A DNA stretch of 42,716 bases from an uncultured Mycoplasmatota bacterium (GTDB taxonomy: Bacteria; Bacillota_I; Bacilli_A; RF39; UBA660): the NCBI GenBank assembly GCA_946494345.1, contig CAMMBX010000003.1, positions 1-42,716 on the forward strand, read 5' to 3'. Below are positions 23,649-32,262 of the stretch, piece after piece (position 1 is the stretch's first letter; each line of letters starts with the position of its first letter). Under the pieces are notes generated by a model. That model was not told the DNA's origin. It made no database searches and worked only from the letters and a program-made list of their open reading frames with translations. A program made the translations under genes and the position numbers.

Positions 23649-25883
23649 ATGAAGTTAAAATTTAGAGCCGATAAAGACGATGTAATGATTTTTCTTGTTT
23701 TTGCTGTCTTTTTACTTTATATTGTAGCGATAGGAATTGTTAATTTACATTCTTTTGCTACTCTAGGATATTTTAGTGGTCTTAATCCATTTCCAGCTTT
23801 TGCTCCTAAATTTTTATGGATAACTTTAATTGTTTATTTTGTAGCGTTAATAGGTATGCTTGTTAGTGTTAAGTCTTATTTCTTTGAAATGGAAAAAGGA
23901 ATAGGTTTTACTACAGAGAAAAAAGATAAAGGTTATTCTAGATGGGCTAAAGATAAAGAGATGAAAGAAGAACTAGTTATGGTTACACCTGAACAAGAGA
24001 CTAGTGAGGCAGCAGGTGTTCCTATAATATTAAAAGATCATGAAGCTTGGGTTGATAATGGTGAGTATCATACTTTAGTTATTGGTTCTACTGGTTCTGG
24101 TAAGACTCAAACTGTTATTAAGCCTACAGTTAAATTACTTGCTAAAGCAGGGGAATCTATGATTATTACTGACCCTAAAGGTGAGATTTATGAATCTACT
24201 GCTAATATGTTAAGAGATAAAGGGTATGACGTACAAATACTTAATTTCCGTGATCCACAAAATGGTAGTAGTTGGAATCCTTTATCACTTCCTTATAGAA
24301 TGTATAAGAGTGGTAATCAAGATAAAGCCATTGAGTTACTTGATGACCTTGCTTTAAATATTCTTTATGATGAGTCTAGTAATAATAGTGATCCTTTCTG
24401 GGAAAAAACATCAGCTGATTACTTTTCAGGTGTTGCTTTAGGTCTTTTTGAAGATGCTAAAGAAGATGAAATTAATATTAATAGTATTAGTTTGATGACA
24501 ACAGTAGGAGAAGAGAAGTTTGGTGGTTCTACTTATATTAAAGAATACTTTTCCTTTAAAGATCCTGCTGGGGCTGCTTCTATTAATGCTTCTAGTACGA
24601 TTAATGCACCTAATGATACTAAGGGATCAATCTTATCAGTTTTTAGACAAAAAATTAAGTTATTTGCATCACGTGAAAACTTATCAGAAATGCTTAGTCA
24701 TAGTGATATAGAACTTGCTGATATTGGTAGACGTAAGACAGCTTTATTTATAGTTGTTCAAGATGAAAAGAAGACATATCATTCATTAGTTACAATTCTT
24801 TTGAAACAATGTTATGAAACATTAATTGATGTGGCTCAAGAAAATGGGGGAGAACTTCCTATTAGAACTAACTTTTTACTTGATGAGTTTGCTAATATGC
24901 CACCACTAAAAGATGTTACAACTATGATTACGGCGGCTCGTTCTCGTAAAATTAGATTTACAATGATTATTCAAAACTATGCACAATTAAATCAAGTTTA
25001 TGGTAAAGAAAATGCAGAGACTATTAGAGGTAACTGTGGTAATTTAATATATTTGATTTCAACAGAACTTGCATCACTAGAAGAAATATCTAAGATGTGT
25101 GGTGAGGTTAAGTCTAAGTCTGAAGATAAGACTGCTTCTACACCATTAGTTACTATTTCTGATTTACAGAGAATGAAGCAGTTTGAAGTTATTATCTTAA
25201 GAATGAGAAAACAACCATTTAAGACAAAATTTACTCCTGATTATAAACTTAATTGGGGTAAAGATTATCCTAAAGCTACATATCCTGTTAGAGAGAAAAT
25301 GCCAGTTCATACTTTTGATATAAAGACTTTTGTTAAGGAAAAGAAAAAAGAAAAACTACTTGAGATGATGAATAGTGCTAATCCTAATGGTAATCCTTCT
25401 AATGGTTCGACACCAGGTTTTGTACCCCCTAATTTATTTGGAATAGGATCAGGACCTAGTAATCCAATGAATCAAACATCAAATTCTTCGCTTAGACCTC
25501 CTAGACAAGATAGACCTATTAATACTAATGATATACCAGCATTTTTAAATCCTAATTTAGAATCTAATAATCCTTCTTCTACTGCAAAGAAACCAGCTTT
25601 TGATGTTGATGAATTAGTTAAGAAGATAGATGCTAAGATTGCTGAGTTAGAAAAAGAAGAAGCGATGAATAAACAGAAACAACAACAAAAGATGGAAGCG
25701 ATGAAAGCTAAAGAGGCGAAACCAGTTACTGATGTATCTCCAGTTAAAGAAGTGGTTAATAGTCCAATACCTGAAGTTAATAAGGAAGTAAAACCTGTTA
25801 AAGAACAACCTAAAAAAGAAGTTAATTTAAGTCTTGATGATGATGACGATGATGATTTCTTTGATGATTTCTTTGATGAGTAA
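23649..25883 (+). CDS. virD4: VirD4/TraG-type coupling ATPase
   Basis: 744 residues from ATG 23649, 7 bases after ggagga; an upstream ATG at 23634 precedes this RBS and is less likely. Two N-terminal TM segments (about 11-33 and 54-77), Walker A GSTGSGKT at 146-153, ITDPKGEIYE soon after, and a Walker-B-type TNFLLDEFANMP near 412-423 are seen. VirD4 proteins receive substrates and pass them to the T4SS channel. After residue 560 there is a long disordered tail rich in Pro, Asn and Lys, ending in a strongly acidic DDDDDDDFFDDFFDE. Such tails often recruit substrates or partners. It has its own promoter. No relaxase gene accompanies it. Confidence 0.92.
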   Translation: MKLKFRADKDDVMIFLVFAVFLLYIVAIGIVNLHSFATLGYFSGLNPFPAFAPKFLWITLIVYFVALIGMLVSVKSYFFEMEKGIGFTTEKKDKGYSRWAKDKEMKEELVMVTPEQETSEAAGVPIILKDHEAWVDNGEYHTLVIGSTGSGKTQTVIKPTVKLLAKAGESMIITDPKGEIYESTANMLRDKGYDVQILNFRDPQNGSSWNPLSLPYRMYKSGNQDKAIELLDDLALNILYDESSNNSDPFWEKTSADYFSGVALGLFEDAKEDEININSISLMTTVGEEKFGGSTYIKEYFSFKDPAGAASINASSTINAPNDTKGSILSVFRQKIKLFASRENLSEMLSHSDIELADIGRRKTALFIVVQDEKKTYHSLVTILLKQCYETLIDVAQENGGELPIRTNFLLDEFANMPPLKDVTTMITAARSRKIRFTMIIQNYAQLNQVYGKENAETIRGNCGNLIYLISTELASLEEISKMCGEVKSKSEDKTASTPLVTISDLQRMKQFEVIILRMRKQPFKTKFTPDYKLNWGKDYPKATYPVREKMPVHTFDIKTFVKEKKKEKLLEMMNSANPNGNPSNGSTPGFVPPNLFGIGSGPSNPMNQTSNSSLRPPRQDRPINTNDIPAFLNPNLESNNPSSTAKKPAFDVDELVKKIDAKIAELEKEEAMNKQKQQQKMEAMKAKEAKPVTDVSPVKEVVNSPIPEVNKEVKPVKEQPKKEVNLSLDDDDDDDFFDDFFDE

Positions 25884-25937
25884 AAAACTTTAAATTTTGT
25901 AATTTAAAGGTAATTTAGAATTGAAAATTAAAAATTT

Positions 25938-25972
25938 AGTGGGCGAATTTATTAAATTTGACCTGCTTTTTT
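25938..25972 (+). terminator. Terminator of the T4SS locus
   Basis: An imperfect stem (AGTGGG and AATTT on the left, AAATT and CCTGCT on the right, with G-U pairs and a small interior loop) is followed by a run of seven T. It lies 55 bases after the virD4 stop. Confidence 0.6.
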
Positions 25973-25996
25973 GTTTTAATTTGTAAAGTTCATAAT

Positions 25997-26025
25997 TTTA
26001 CATATATTTAATTCTGTGTTATTTT
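25997..26025 (+). promoter_or_regulatory. Putative promoter of the VapD-like gene
   Basis: -35 TTTACA (25997-26002), 17-base spacer, -10 TATTTT preceded by TGt. The rest of the 220-base gap between virD4 and the VapD-like gene shows only the terminator. Confidence 0.4.
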
Positions 26026-26103
26026 AATTTTGTATTAACACGATTAGTATTTAAACAAAATTAGCGAAAGGAGATGATAGTTTAAGATATAGTATGGGAT
26101 GTA

Positions 26104-26436
26104 TTGATTATAGATATAAATCTAAGTCAAGATGTTTATTATGATTTAACAAGAAAATCGATTAATTTTGATTTAGATACTAATAAAATAAAAGAAGTAT
26201 ATCCTAAAACTTATACTAATGCTTATTATGAAATAAAGGAATATTTAGAAGATATTGGTTATAAGCATAGACAAGGTTCTGGATATATTTCTGTTCATGT
26301 TAAAACATTTGCAGAAGTAGAACAAGATATGATAGATTTAAGTAATATTTTAAATTGGTTAAAGTATTGTATTAAAAAAATAGATGTAACTAGTGTAGGC
26401 GATAGATATGATATGCTTGAAGTTATTAATGATTAA
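26104..26436 (+). CDS. VapD-like (Cas2-fold) protein
   Basis: 110 residues. The pattern NFDLDTNKIKEVY, then NAYYEIKEYLEDIGYKHRQGSGYIS, matches VapD-family proteins, which share the ferredoxin-like fold of Cas2 and act as endoribonuclease toxins in some bacteria. The start is uncertain: TTG 26104 is the only usual start codon and lacks a good RBS. A strong aaaggag (26067-26073) is directly followed by an in-frame ATG at 26074 that meets TAA after three codons, so an upstream nonsense mutation is possible. About 18 residues come before the usual VapD start. A small unknown gene follows, possibly its partner. Confidence 0.65.
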   Translation: MIIDINLSQDVYYDLTRKSINFDLDTNKIKEVYPKTYTNAYYEIKEYLEDIGYKHRQGSGYISVHVKTFAEVEQDMIDLSNILNWLKYCIKKIDVTSVGDRYDMLEVIND

Positions 26437-26493
26437 TAGTAACACTTGCAAATATAAGATTAAAATTTAATTATAATGAGGAGTTGATTAAAA

Positions 26494-26838
26494 ATGATGA
26501 TGGAAATTTATTTTGACGAAGAAAAGTGTAAAAGGAATAATTATGATATTAATGAAAGATATAAGATTATAGATGATTTCTTTGAAAAAAATAATGTAAA
26601 GAAAATAGATAAAGGGGTGTATCTTGGTTCTAAAGATGACTTTGTAACCTTTTCGAAGGCCAATATAAATTTACCAAGGACTAAATGGTTTAGAGATATA
26701 ATAGATAAGATGTATTGGAGAGTAGAAGGATTGTCCCCTGCTTATAGGGAGGACTGTATGGAAGCTTATTATAATTCTAGAAAGCACTTTTTAGCATTTG
26801 CTAAGAAAAAAAATATTAATGTAGAAGATATGAATTAG
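26494..26838 (+). CDS. Small hypothetical protein next to VapD-like gene
   Basis: 114 residues, charged, soluble, no TM, no family recognised. gaggag lies 10 bases before ATG 26494. Three Met codons open the frame, and the first is chosen by spacing. The end (FLAFAKKKNINVEDMN) is basic. It lies 57 bases after the VapD-like gene on the same strand and ends at a terminator. This could be an antitoxin or partner of VapD, but the sequence gives no direct evidence of that. Confidence 0.6.
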   Translation: MMMEIYFDEEKCKRNNYDINERYKIIDDFFEKNNVKKIDKGVYLGSKDDFVTFSKANINLPRTKWFRDIIDKMYWRVEGLSPAYREDCMEAYYNSRKHFLAFAKKKNINVEDMN

Positions 26839-26860
26839 ATATTTTGATGAAGAGGAATGT

Positions 26861-26892
26861 AGAGATTTAATTATCTTAAATTTCTCTTTTAT
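26861..26892 (+). terminator. Terminator after the VapD-like pair
   Basis: Stem AGAGATTTAA (26861-26870) and TTAAATTTCTCT (26876-26887) with one bulged base, loop TTATC, followed by TTTT. It separates this pair from the NAD cluster. Confidence 0.6.
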
Positions 26893-26918
26893 TAATTTTA
26901 AAAAAATTAAAAAAATAG

Positions 26919-26947
26919 TTGACAAATTATTCTCTTATTAATATAAT
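26919..26947 (+). promoter_or_regulatory. Consensus promoter of the NAD salvage operon
   Basis: Perfect -35 TTGACA (26919-26924), 17-base spacer, perfect -10 TATAAT (26942-26947), 78 bases before ATG 27025. This is the only promoter in the window with both hexamers at consensus. Confidence 0.8.
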
Positions 26948-26948
26948 G

Positions 26949-26996
26949 TTAATAACAAGTTTAATTACTTGCTTATTTCTTAACTTATGTTATTAA
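26949..26996. promoter_or_regulatory. Nested inverted repeats in the pncA leader
   Basis: Nine-base arms TTAATAACA (26949-26957) and TGTTATTAA (26988-26996) flank an inner repeat CAAGT (26956-26960) with ACTTG (26967-26971). They begin 2 bases after the -10, where a repressor such as the NrtR-like protein of this cluster could act. The link is inference; an RNA switch is also possible. Confidence 0.4.
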
Positions 26997-27024
26997 TAAA
27001 AAGTTAATAAGAGGAGGAGTTGTT

Positions 27025-27612
27025 ATGAAAGTTGAGAATTTAAAAATTTATACTAAAGCTTTAATTATAGTAGATATGATTAATGGCTTTGTTAAGGAAG
27101 GAGTATTACATGATGAAGAAATTTCAAGAGTTATACCTAGACAAATAGAACTTATAAAAGAATATCATGATACTAATGGATTAGTAGTATTTATTCAAGA
27201 TACTCATACAATAGACTCTACAGAACATAAGAGATTTCCTGATGTTCATTGTATTAAAGGTAGTGGTGAAGAAGAGGTAGTTTCTTTATTAAAACCTTTT
27301 ACATTTTTGGATAATACTATTTGTATTCCTAAAAACTCTACAAGTTTTATGGAAGCAGAGAAGTTTAGAAAAGTCGTAGAAGATGCCACTAATATAAGGG
27401 AGTTTGATATAGTAGGTTGTTGTACTGATATATGTGTTTGTAATGGTTCTATTGGTCTTGCAAACTATCTTGATGAACATAATAGAGAGGCATTAATAAA
27501 AGTTCATCTTGATGCTATTGCGACATTTAATGAAAAAAATAGAAAAGAATATGTAGATTCAGCTTGCTTACTTATGGAACAACAAGGAATTCAGTTAGTT
27601 AAAAAAAATTAG
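27025..27612 (+). CDS. pncA: Nicotinamidase
   Basis: 195 residues, cytoplasmic; converts nicotinamide to nicotinate and ammonia, first step of salvage. Isochorismatase-fold motifs: catalytic Asp17 in LIIVDMINGF, Lys103 in IPKNSTSF, and Cys137 in GCCTDICV; the metal-site region D59-x-H61 is in QDTHT. aggagg precedes ATG 27025. The next gene, pncB, uses the product. The strong promoter and the repeats in the leader make this the head of the NAD operon. Length and motifs are normal for the family. Confidence 0.92.
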   Translation: MKVENLKIYTKALIIVDMINGFVKEGVLHDEEISRVIPRQIELIKEYHDTNGLVVFIQDTHTIDSTEHKRFPDVHCIKGSGEEEVVSLLKPFTFLDNTICIPKNSTSFMEAEKFRKVVEDATNIREFDIVGCCTDICVCNGSIGLANYLDEHNREALIKVHLDAIATFNEKNRKEYVDSACLLMEQQGIQLVKKN

Positions 27613-27655
27613 ATTTTGATATTAATATTTTTGATAAAAAGAAAGGAATGATATT

Positions 27656-29095
27656 ATGATTAATAAAACAATGATGACTGATTTTTATGAATTAACTATG
27701 GCAGAGACTTATTTTAATGAAGGGAAGATGGATGAGATTGTTTATTTTGATGTTTTCTTCCGTAAGAATCCTTTTGATGGAGGATATACTATAAGTGGTG
27801 GATTAGAAGAGACTATTAACTATATTAAAAACTTTAAATATGATGAAGAGTTTATAAATTATTTGCAAGGATTAGGAAACTTTAGTGAGGAGTTTTTAAA
27901 ATATCTTTCTACACTTAGGTTTAAAGGTGATATTTATGCTGTACCTGATGGAACTTTTGTCTTTCCAAATGAACCTGTAATGACAGTTAGAACTGATATA
28001 ATTACGGCCCAACTTATTGAAACAGCATTACTTGCCAACTTTAATCATGCAGCACTTGTTACTACTAAGTCTAAAAGAATTACGAAAGAAGCTTCTGTCC
28101 CTGTTATGGAGTTTGGCTTAAGAAGAGCAAGAGGGCTAGATTCTGGTGTGGAAGCTAGTAAATATGCATATATTGGAGGTTGTGTTGGAACTTCTAACAC
28201 ATATGCTGGATATAAATTTGATATTCCAGTAATGGGAACAATGGCTCATTCTTTGATTATGGAAAGTGATGATGAGTATGAGGCATTCTTAAGTTATGCT
28301 AAGAGTAATAAAGATAACTGTGTATTTCTTGTAGATACATATGATACTCTTAGAAGTGGTATTCCTAATGCTATTAGAGTTGCTAAAGATTATCTTGTTC
28401 CTAATGGTTATAAATTTAAAGGTATAAGAATAGATAGTGGTGATTTAGCTTATCTATCTAAAGAAGCAAGGAAGATGTTAGATAAAGAAGGATTTACTGA
28501 TACTACTATTTGTTTATCTAATGGTTTAGATGAATATACAATTAGAGACTTAGTTAGACAAGGTGCAGTTTTTGATAGTTTAGGAGTTGGTGATAATATT
28601 TCTGCTTCAAAAGAAAGAGTTGGAGGTGTCTATAAATTAGTAGCAGTAGAAGATGATAATAAAATAAGTCCTCGCATTAAAGTTAGTAATGATAGTGCTA
28701 AGACTATTAATCCTGGATATAAAAAAGTATATCGTTTCTATGATAAAAATACAGGCTATGCTTTAGGTGATGTTGTCTCTTTAGCGGATGAAGTAATAAA
28801 TAAAAATCATTATACCTTAGTTCATCCTGTTGATACTTGGAAAAGACAAGAGCTTACTAATTATAATATTAGATCTTTGCTTGTTCCAATATTTAAAGAT
28901 GGTAAATTAGTTTATAATGATAAAACTTTGTTAGAAAAAAAGAATTATTGTGATGATGAGTTTAAGACATTTTATCCTGAAGTTACAAGAATTGATAATC
29001 CTCATGAATATTATGTTGATTTATCAGATAAACTAAGAATGTTAAAAAATAAAATGATTGAAGAACATAAAAATAAGGTATTGATAAAAAAATGA
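27656..29095 (+). CDS. pncB: Nicotinate phosphoribosyltransferase
   Basis: 479 residues; makes nicotinate mononucleotide from nicotinate and PRPP with ATP. Family signatures: start MTDFYELTMAETYF, EFGLRRARGLDSG, GTSNTYAGYKFDIPVMGTMAHS and GIRIDSGDLAYLS. Substrate comes from PncA upstream. aaagga precedes ATG 27656. The stop codon overlaps the ATG of a small frameshifted gene by 4 bases (29092-29095). Confidence 0.95.
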   Translation: MINKTMMTDFYELTMAETYFNEGKMDEIVYFDVFFRKNPFDGGYTISGGLEETINYIKNFKYDEEFINYLQGLGNFSEEFLKYLSTLRFKGDIYAVPDGTFVFPNEPVMTVRTDIITAQLIETALLANFNHAALVTTKSKRITKEASVPVMEFGLRRARGLDSGVEASKYAYIGGCVGTSNTYAGYKFDIPVMGTMAHSLIMESDDEYEAFLSYAKSNKDNCVFLVDTYDTLRSGIPNAIRVAKDYLVPNGYKFKGIRIDSGDLAYLSKEARKMLDKEGFTDTTICLSNGLDEYTIRDLVRQGAVFDSLGVGDNISASKERVGGVYKLVAVEDDNKISPRIKVSNDSAKTINPGYKKVYRFYDKNTGYALGDVVSLADEVINKNHYTLVHPVDTWKRQELTNYNIRSLLVPIFKDGKLVYNDKTLLEKKNYCDDEFKTFYPEVTRIDNPHEYYVDLSDKLRMLKNKMIEEHKNKVLIKK

Positions 29096-29248
29096 GAAAA
29101 GAGAAATTAAAAGAATTAAATAATAGTTAAAGAACATAATTTAGATGAAAATGAATTTGTAAAATACTTTCTTTGTAGTTATGAGGAAGCTTTAGAACTG
29201 ATTAATATGGCTTATATTAAAGATATTCAATCTAAATATGCTTTATAA
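29092..29248 (+). pseudogene. Frameshifted small gene after pncB
   Basis: An ATG overlaps the pncB stop (ATGA, 29092-29095), the usual sign of coupling. It encodes MRKEKLKELNNS and then stops. The +1 frame continues directly without a start codon as IVKEHNLDENEFVKYFL, SYEEALELINMAYIKD and ends at 29246-29248. Joined, the two give about 52 residues of charged helical sequence. A single-base insertion near 29125-29128 explains this. Sequencing error or a programmed shift are alternatives, but no slippery site is seen. Confidence 0.45.
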
Positions 29249-29278
29249 TTATCTAGAAATATATTAAGAGGTGATTAA

Positions 29279-31192
29279 ATGAAAGAATATGGATTTGTTA
29301 GAGTAGGGGCAATTGTTAATAAATTAGTACTTGCTAGTCCTATTTCTAATGCTAAAGAGATTGTTAAAATGATTAAGGAGGCTTATAGTAAAGATATATC
29401 TATTGTTGCAACACCTGAACTTGCTCTTACGGGATATACTTGTGGGGATTTGTTTTTACAAGATCAGTTACTTAATACGTCTTTAGAAGCTTTAAAAATT
29501 ATTCTTGATGAGACTAAGGATTTAGATATTATTTCTATTATAGGTATGCCTATAAGATGTAATAATCAATTGATAAACAGTGCAGTTGTAATAGAAAAAG
29601 GTGATATTCTTGGTGTAGTTCCTAAAAGTTATATACCAAACTATTCTGAATTCTATGAAAAGAGATGGTTTACTTCTAGTTTTGATTTAAGAAGTGATGA
29701 AGTTAAACTATTAGGTAAAAACGTACCTATTTCTACAAAGCTTCTATTTAGAGATAAAGAAATGAATGAGATTACTTTTGCAATTGAAATTTGTGAAGAC
29801 TTATGGGCTGTGAATGCTCCTAGTAATAATCACTGTTTAAATGGAGCCTCTATTATCTTTAATTTATCTAGTAGTAATGAAATAGTAGGTAAACACAGTT
29901 ATCGTAAAACTTTAGTCTCTTCTTCCTCTTCTAAAACAATATCAGGTTATGTCTATGTAAGTAGTGGAATAATGGAATCTAGTTCAGATTTATTATTTGG
30001 AGGAGCTTCTTTAATTTATGAAAATGGAAAGTTGTTGAAAGAAAATAAACGTTTTCTAATAGAGAGTAATTTGATTTATGCTGATATCGATGTCTTTAAT
30101 CTAATTAATGAAAGATGTCGTAATAGTAGTTTTACTAGTAGTGTTTATAGTGGTGATTATAAAGTTATTGAAGTAGAAGTTAGTGATAAAATAAAGAAAT
30201 TAGATAGAGCTTATAAGATGTATCCTTTTGTTCCTAATACTTTACAAGATGAAAGATTTAATGAGATCTTAGAAATACAAAGTAGTGCTCTTGCAAGAAG
30301 AGTTATGCAATTAAATTATACAAAATGTGTTATTGGAATGTCAGGAGGACTTGATTCTACTCTTGCTTTTCTAGTTATAGTTAGAGCTTTTAGAAAGTTA
30401 GATCTCGATACTAAAAACATTATTGGAGTTACAATGCCTGGATTTGGTACTACGGATAGGACTTATAATAATGCCATTAACTTAGTAAAAGAATATGGAG
30501 CGACTTTAAAAGAAGTTAGTATAAAAGAAGCCTCTTTATTACATATGAGGGATATTGGCTTAGATGAAAATGATAGAAGTGTTACTTATGAAAATATTCA
30601 AGCAAGAGAGAGAACGCAAATACTTATGGATATTGCTAATATGGTAGGGGGTATTGTTATTGGTACGGGTGATCTATCAGAACTTGCTTTAGGATGGTGT
30701 ACTTATAATGGAGATCATATGAGTATGTATGCAGTTAATTCATCTATTCCTAAGACTTTAGTAAGACATTTAGTAGAATATGTTAAAAATAATAGTGAGG
30801 AAAAGAGAAAAAAAATTTTAACTGATATTTTAGATACTCCTATATCACCTGAATTGTTACCACCTGATGAAGCAGGGAATATCTTACAAAAAACAGAGTC
30901 TAGTATAGGTCCATATGTTTTACATGATTTCTTTTTATATCATTTATTAAGACATGGAACATCTTTTAAAAAAATATATTTACTTGCTAAATTAACATTT
31001 AAAGATAATTTTACTAATGACGAGATTAAAAAATGGTTAAAAGTATTTATTAAACGTTTTTACACACAACAGTTTAAAAGAAATGCTATGCCTGATGGGG
31101 TTAAGGTTGGTAGTGTGTCTTTATCTCCAAGAGGAGATTTAAGAATGCCAAGTGATGCTAGTTATGAGGAGATTCTTGAAGAATTAGATTAG
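29279..31192 (+). CDS. nadE: Glutamine-dependent NAD synthetase
   Basis: 637 residues, two domains. Residues 1-270 are a nitrilase-type glutaminase with the triad Glu47 (TPELALTG), Lys116 (VPKSYIPN) and Cys172 (EICEDLW). Residues 320-637 are the ATP-dependent synthetase with the PP-loop SGGLDS at 355-360 and GTGDLSELALGWCTYNGDHM. Ammonia from glutamine passes to the second site to turn deamido-NAD into NAD, the last step of the pathway. aagaggtg precedes ATG 29279. Full length, all catalytic residues present. Confidence 0.95.
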   Translation: MKEYGFVRVGAIVNKLVLASPISNAKEIVKMIKEAYSKDISIVATPELALTGYTCGDLFLQDQLLNTSLEALKIILDETKDLDIISIIGMPIRCNNQLINSAVVIEKGDILGVVPKSYIPNYSEFYEKRWFTSSFDLRSDEVKLLGKNVPISTKLLFRDKEMNEITFAIEICEDLWAVNAPSNNHCLNGASIIFNLSSSNEIVGKHSYRKTLVSSSSSKTISGYVYVSSGIMESSSDLLFGGASLIYENGKLLKENKRFLIESNLIYADIDVFNLINERCRNSSFTSSVYSGDYKVIEVEVSDKIKKLDRAYKMYPFVPNTLQDERFNEILEIQSSALARRVMQLNYTKCVIGMSGGLDSTLAFLVIVRAFRKLDLDTKNIIGVTMPGFGTTDRTYNNAINLVKEYGATLKEVSIKEASLLHMRDIGLDENDRSVTYENIQARERTQILMDIANMVGGIVIGTGDLSELALGWCTYNGDHMSMYAVNSSIPKTLVRHLVEYVKNNSEEKRKKILTDILDTPISPELLPPDEAGNILQKTESSIGPYVLHDFFLYHLLRHGTSFKKIYLLAKLTFKDNFTNDEIKKWLKVFIKRFYTQQFKRNAMPDGVKVGSVSLSPRGDLRMPSDASYEEILEELD

Positions 31193-31218
31193 TATATTGT
31201 TAAGAAGAAGGAGATAGT

Positions 31219-32256
31219 ATGAAAGAAGTAAAAAATAAATTTGGTGAAGGAATTCTTTATCAAGAAAGAGATTTAAAAGGAAATATTTATGCGACAAGTG
31301 CTGCTTGTATGTCAGTATGGAGTGATTTGTTATCTTTTGCAAATAAATATAAAGAAAGGTTTGTAACTGAACCAGTTAAAGCTGATACAATTGTTGTTCT
31401 TGGTTGTCAAGTAACTGATTTAGCAGTATTAAATGATTTAGAAGTAGCGAAAAAATTACATCAAAAAACAGGTAAAGATATTTTTATGGGTGGATGTCTT
31501 GCTCAGAGAATGGATATTCCTCTTCCTAGTTATATCAAAAGATTAGATGTAGTTAGAGAAATAGGAATTCCACTTAATGATAGAAGTTTGGTTAACTATG
31601 AAAAACCATTCTGGGTTCCTGATTTTGAAGATTCTGAAGATAATTTGAAAGATGGTAATTTATTTAGAAATTATTATCCTCTAAAAATTGGTGCAGGTTG
31701 TCATGGTAAATGTAAATACTGTACTATTCGCCATACCAGAGGTGATAATTATGCATTAGTTGCAGAGAGTCAAATAGATGAGTTTTTAAATCATGAACAT
31801 GTGGTATTAACTTCTGATAGTCCAACTGTATTACAGGTAAAATCTTGGTGTAAGATTGCTAAAAAATGTAATAAAGAAATATCAATTAGAAATATTGAAC
31901 CACAAAACTTAATTCAGTGTAGGGAAGAATTATTAGATTTAGCATATAATGGCTTATTAGATATTGTTCACTGTCCTGTTCAAAGTTTTGATGAAGAGTT
32001 ATTGAGAGTTATGAATAGAAATGTAGAAGCGACTAAGCAAGCGGTTTTATTGCTTCATGAATTAAAAGATAATGGGGTAATAACAGCGACTAATATTATT
32101 ATTGATTATACAGTAGATGGAAAGTTATATAAGAATCATGATAAAGAAAAGTTAGCAGAAAACTTTAATTATTATTCATGGAATCCATATTTTGATGGAA
32201 ATTTTGATATGGAAAGAGCGAAAACTAGATTTAAAAAGTATATTGTTAAACGGTGA
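31219..32256 (+). CDS. Divergent radical-SAM methylthiotransferase-like protein
   Basis: 345 residues. The radical-SAM cluster motif is CHGKCKYC (Cys161, 165, 168). Before it three Cys sit in places like those of the MiaB/RimO N-terminal cluster domain: Cys30 (SAACM), Cys63 (VVLGCQVTDLAV) and Cys93 (GGCLAQR). After the SAM core there is HCPVQSFDEELLRVMNRN, close to the MiaB-type P(L/V)QSGSD..L..M.R. The C-terminal TRAM domain of MiaB is missing and the protein is about 90 residues shorter. It may modify tRNA or another target. It lies between nadE and nadD, 26 and 6 bases away, but I know of no NAD role. Confidence 0.7.
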   Translation: MKEVKNKFGEGILYQERDLKGNIYATSAACMSVWSDLLSFANKYKERFVTEPVKADTIVVLGCQVTDLAVLNDLEVAKKLHQKTGKDIFMGGCLAQRMDIPLPSYIKRLDVVREIGIPLNDRSLVNYEKPFWVPDFEDSEDNLKDGNLFRNYYPLKIGAGCHGKCKYCTIRHTRGDNYALVAESQIDEFLNHEHVVLTSDSPTVLQVKSWCKIAKKCNKEISIRNIEPQNLIQCREELLDLAYNGLLDIVHCPVQSFDEELLRVMNRNVEATKQAVLLLHELKDNGVITATNIIIDYTVDGKLYKNHDKEKLAENFNYYSWNPYFDGNFDMERAKTRFKKYIVKR

Positions 32257-32262
32257 TGTATT

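Noticed and set aside
374-25883. Integrative conjugative element
   Set aside because: No relaxase, integrase, replication gene or attachment repeat was seen at the borders.
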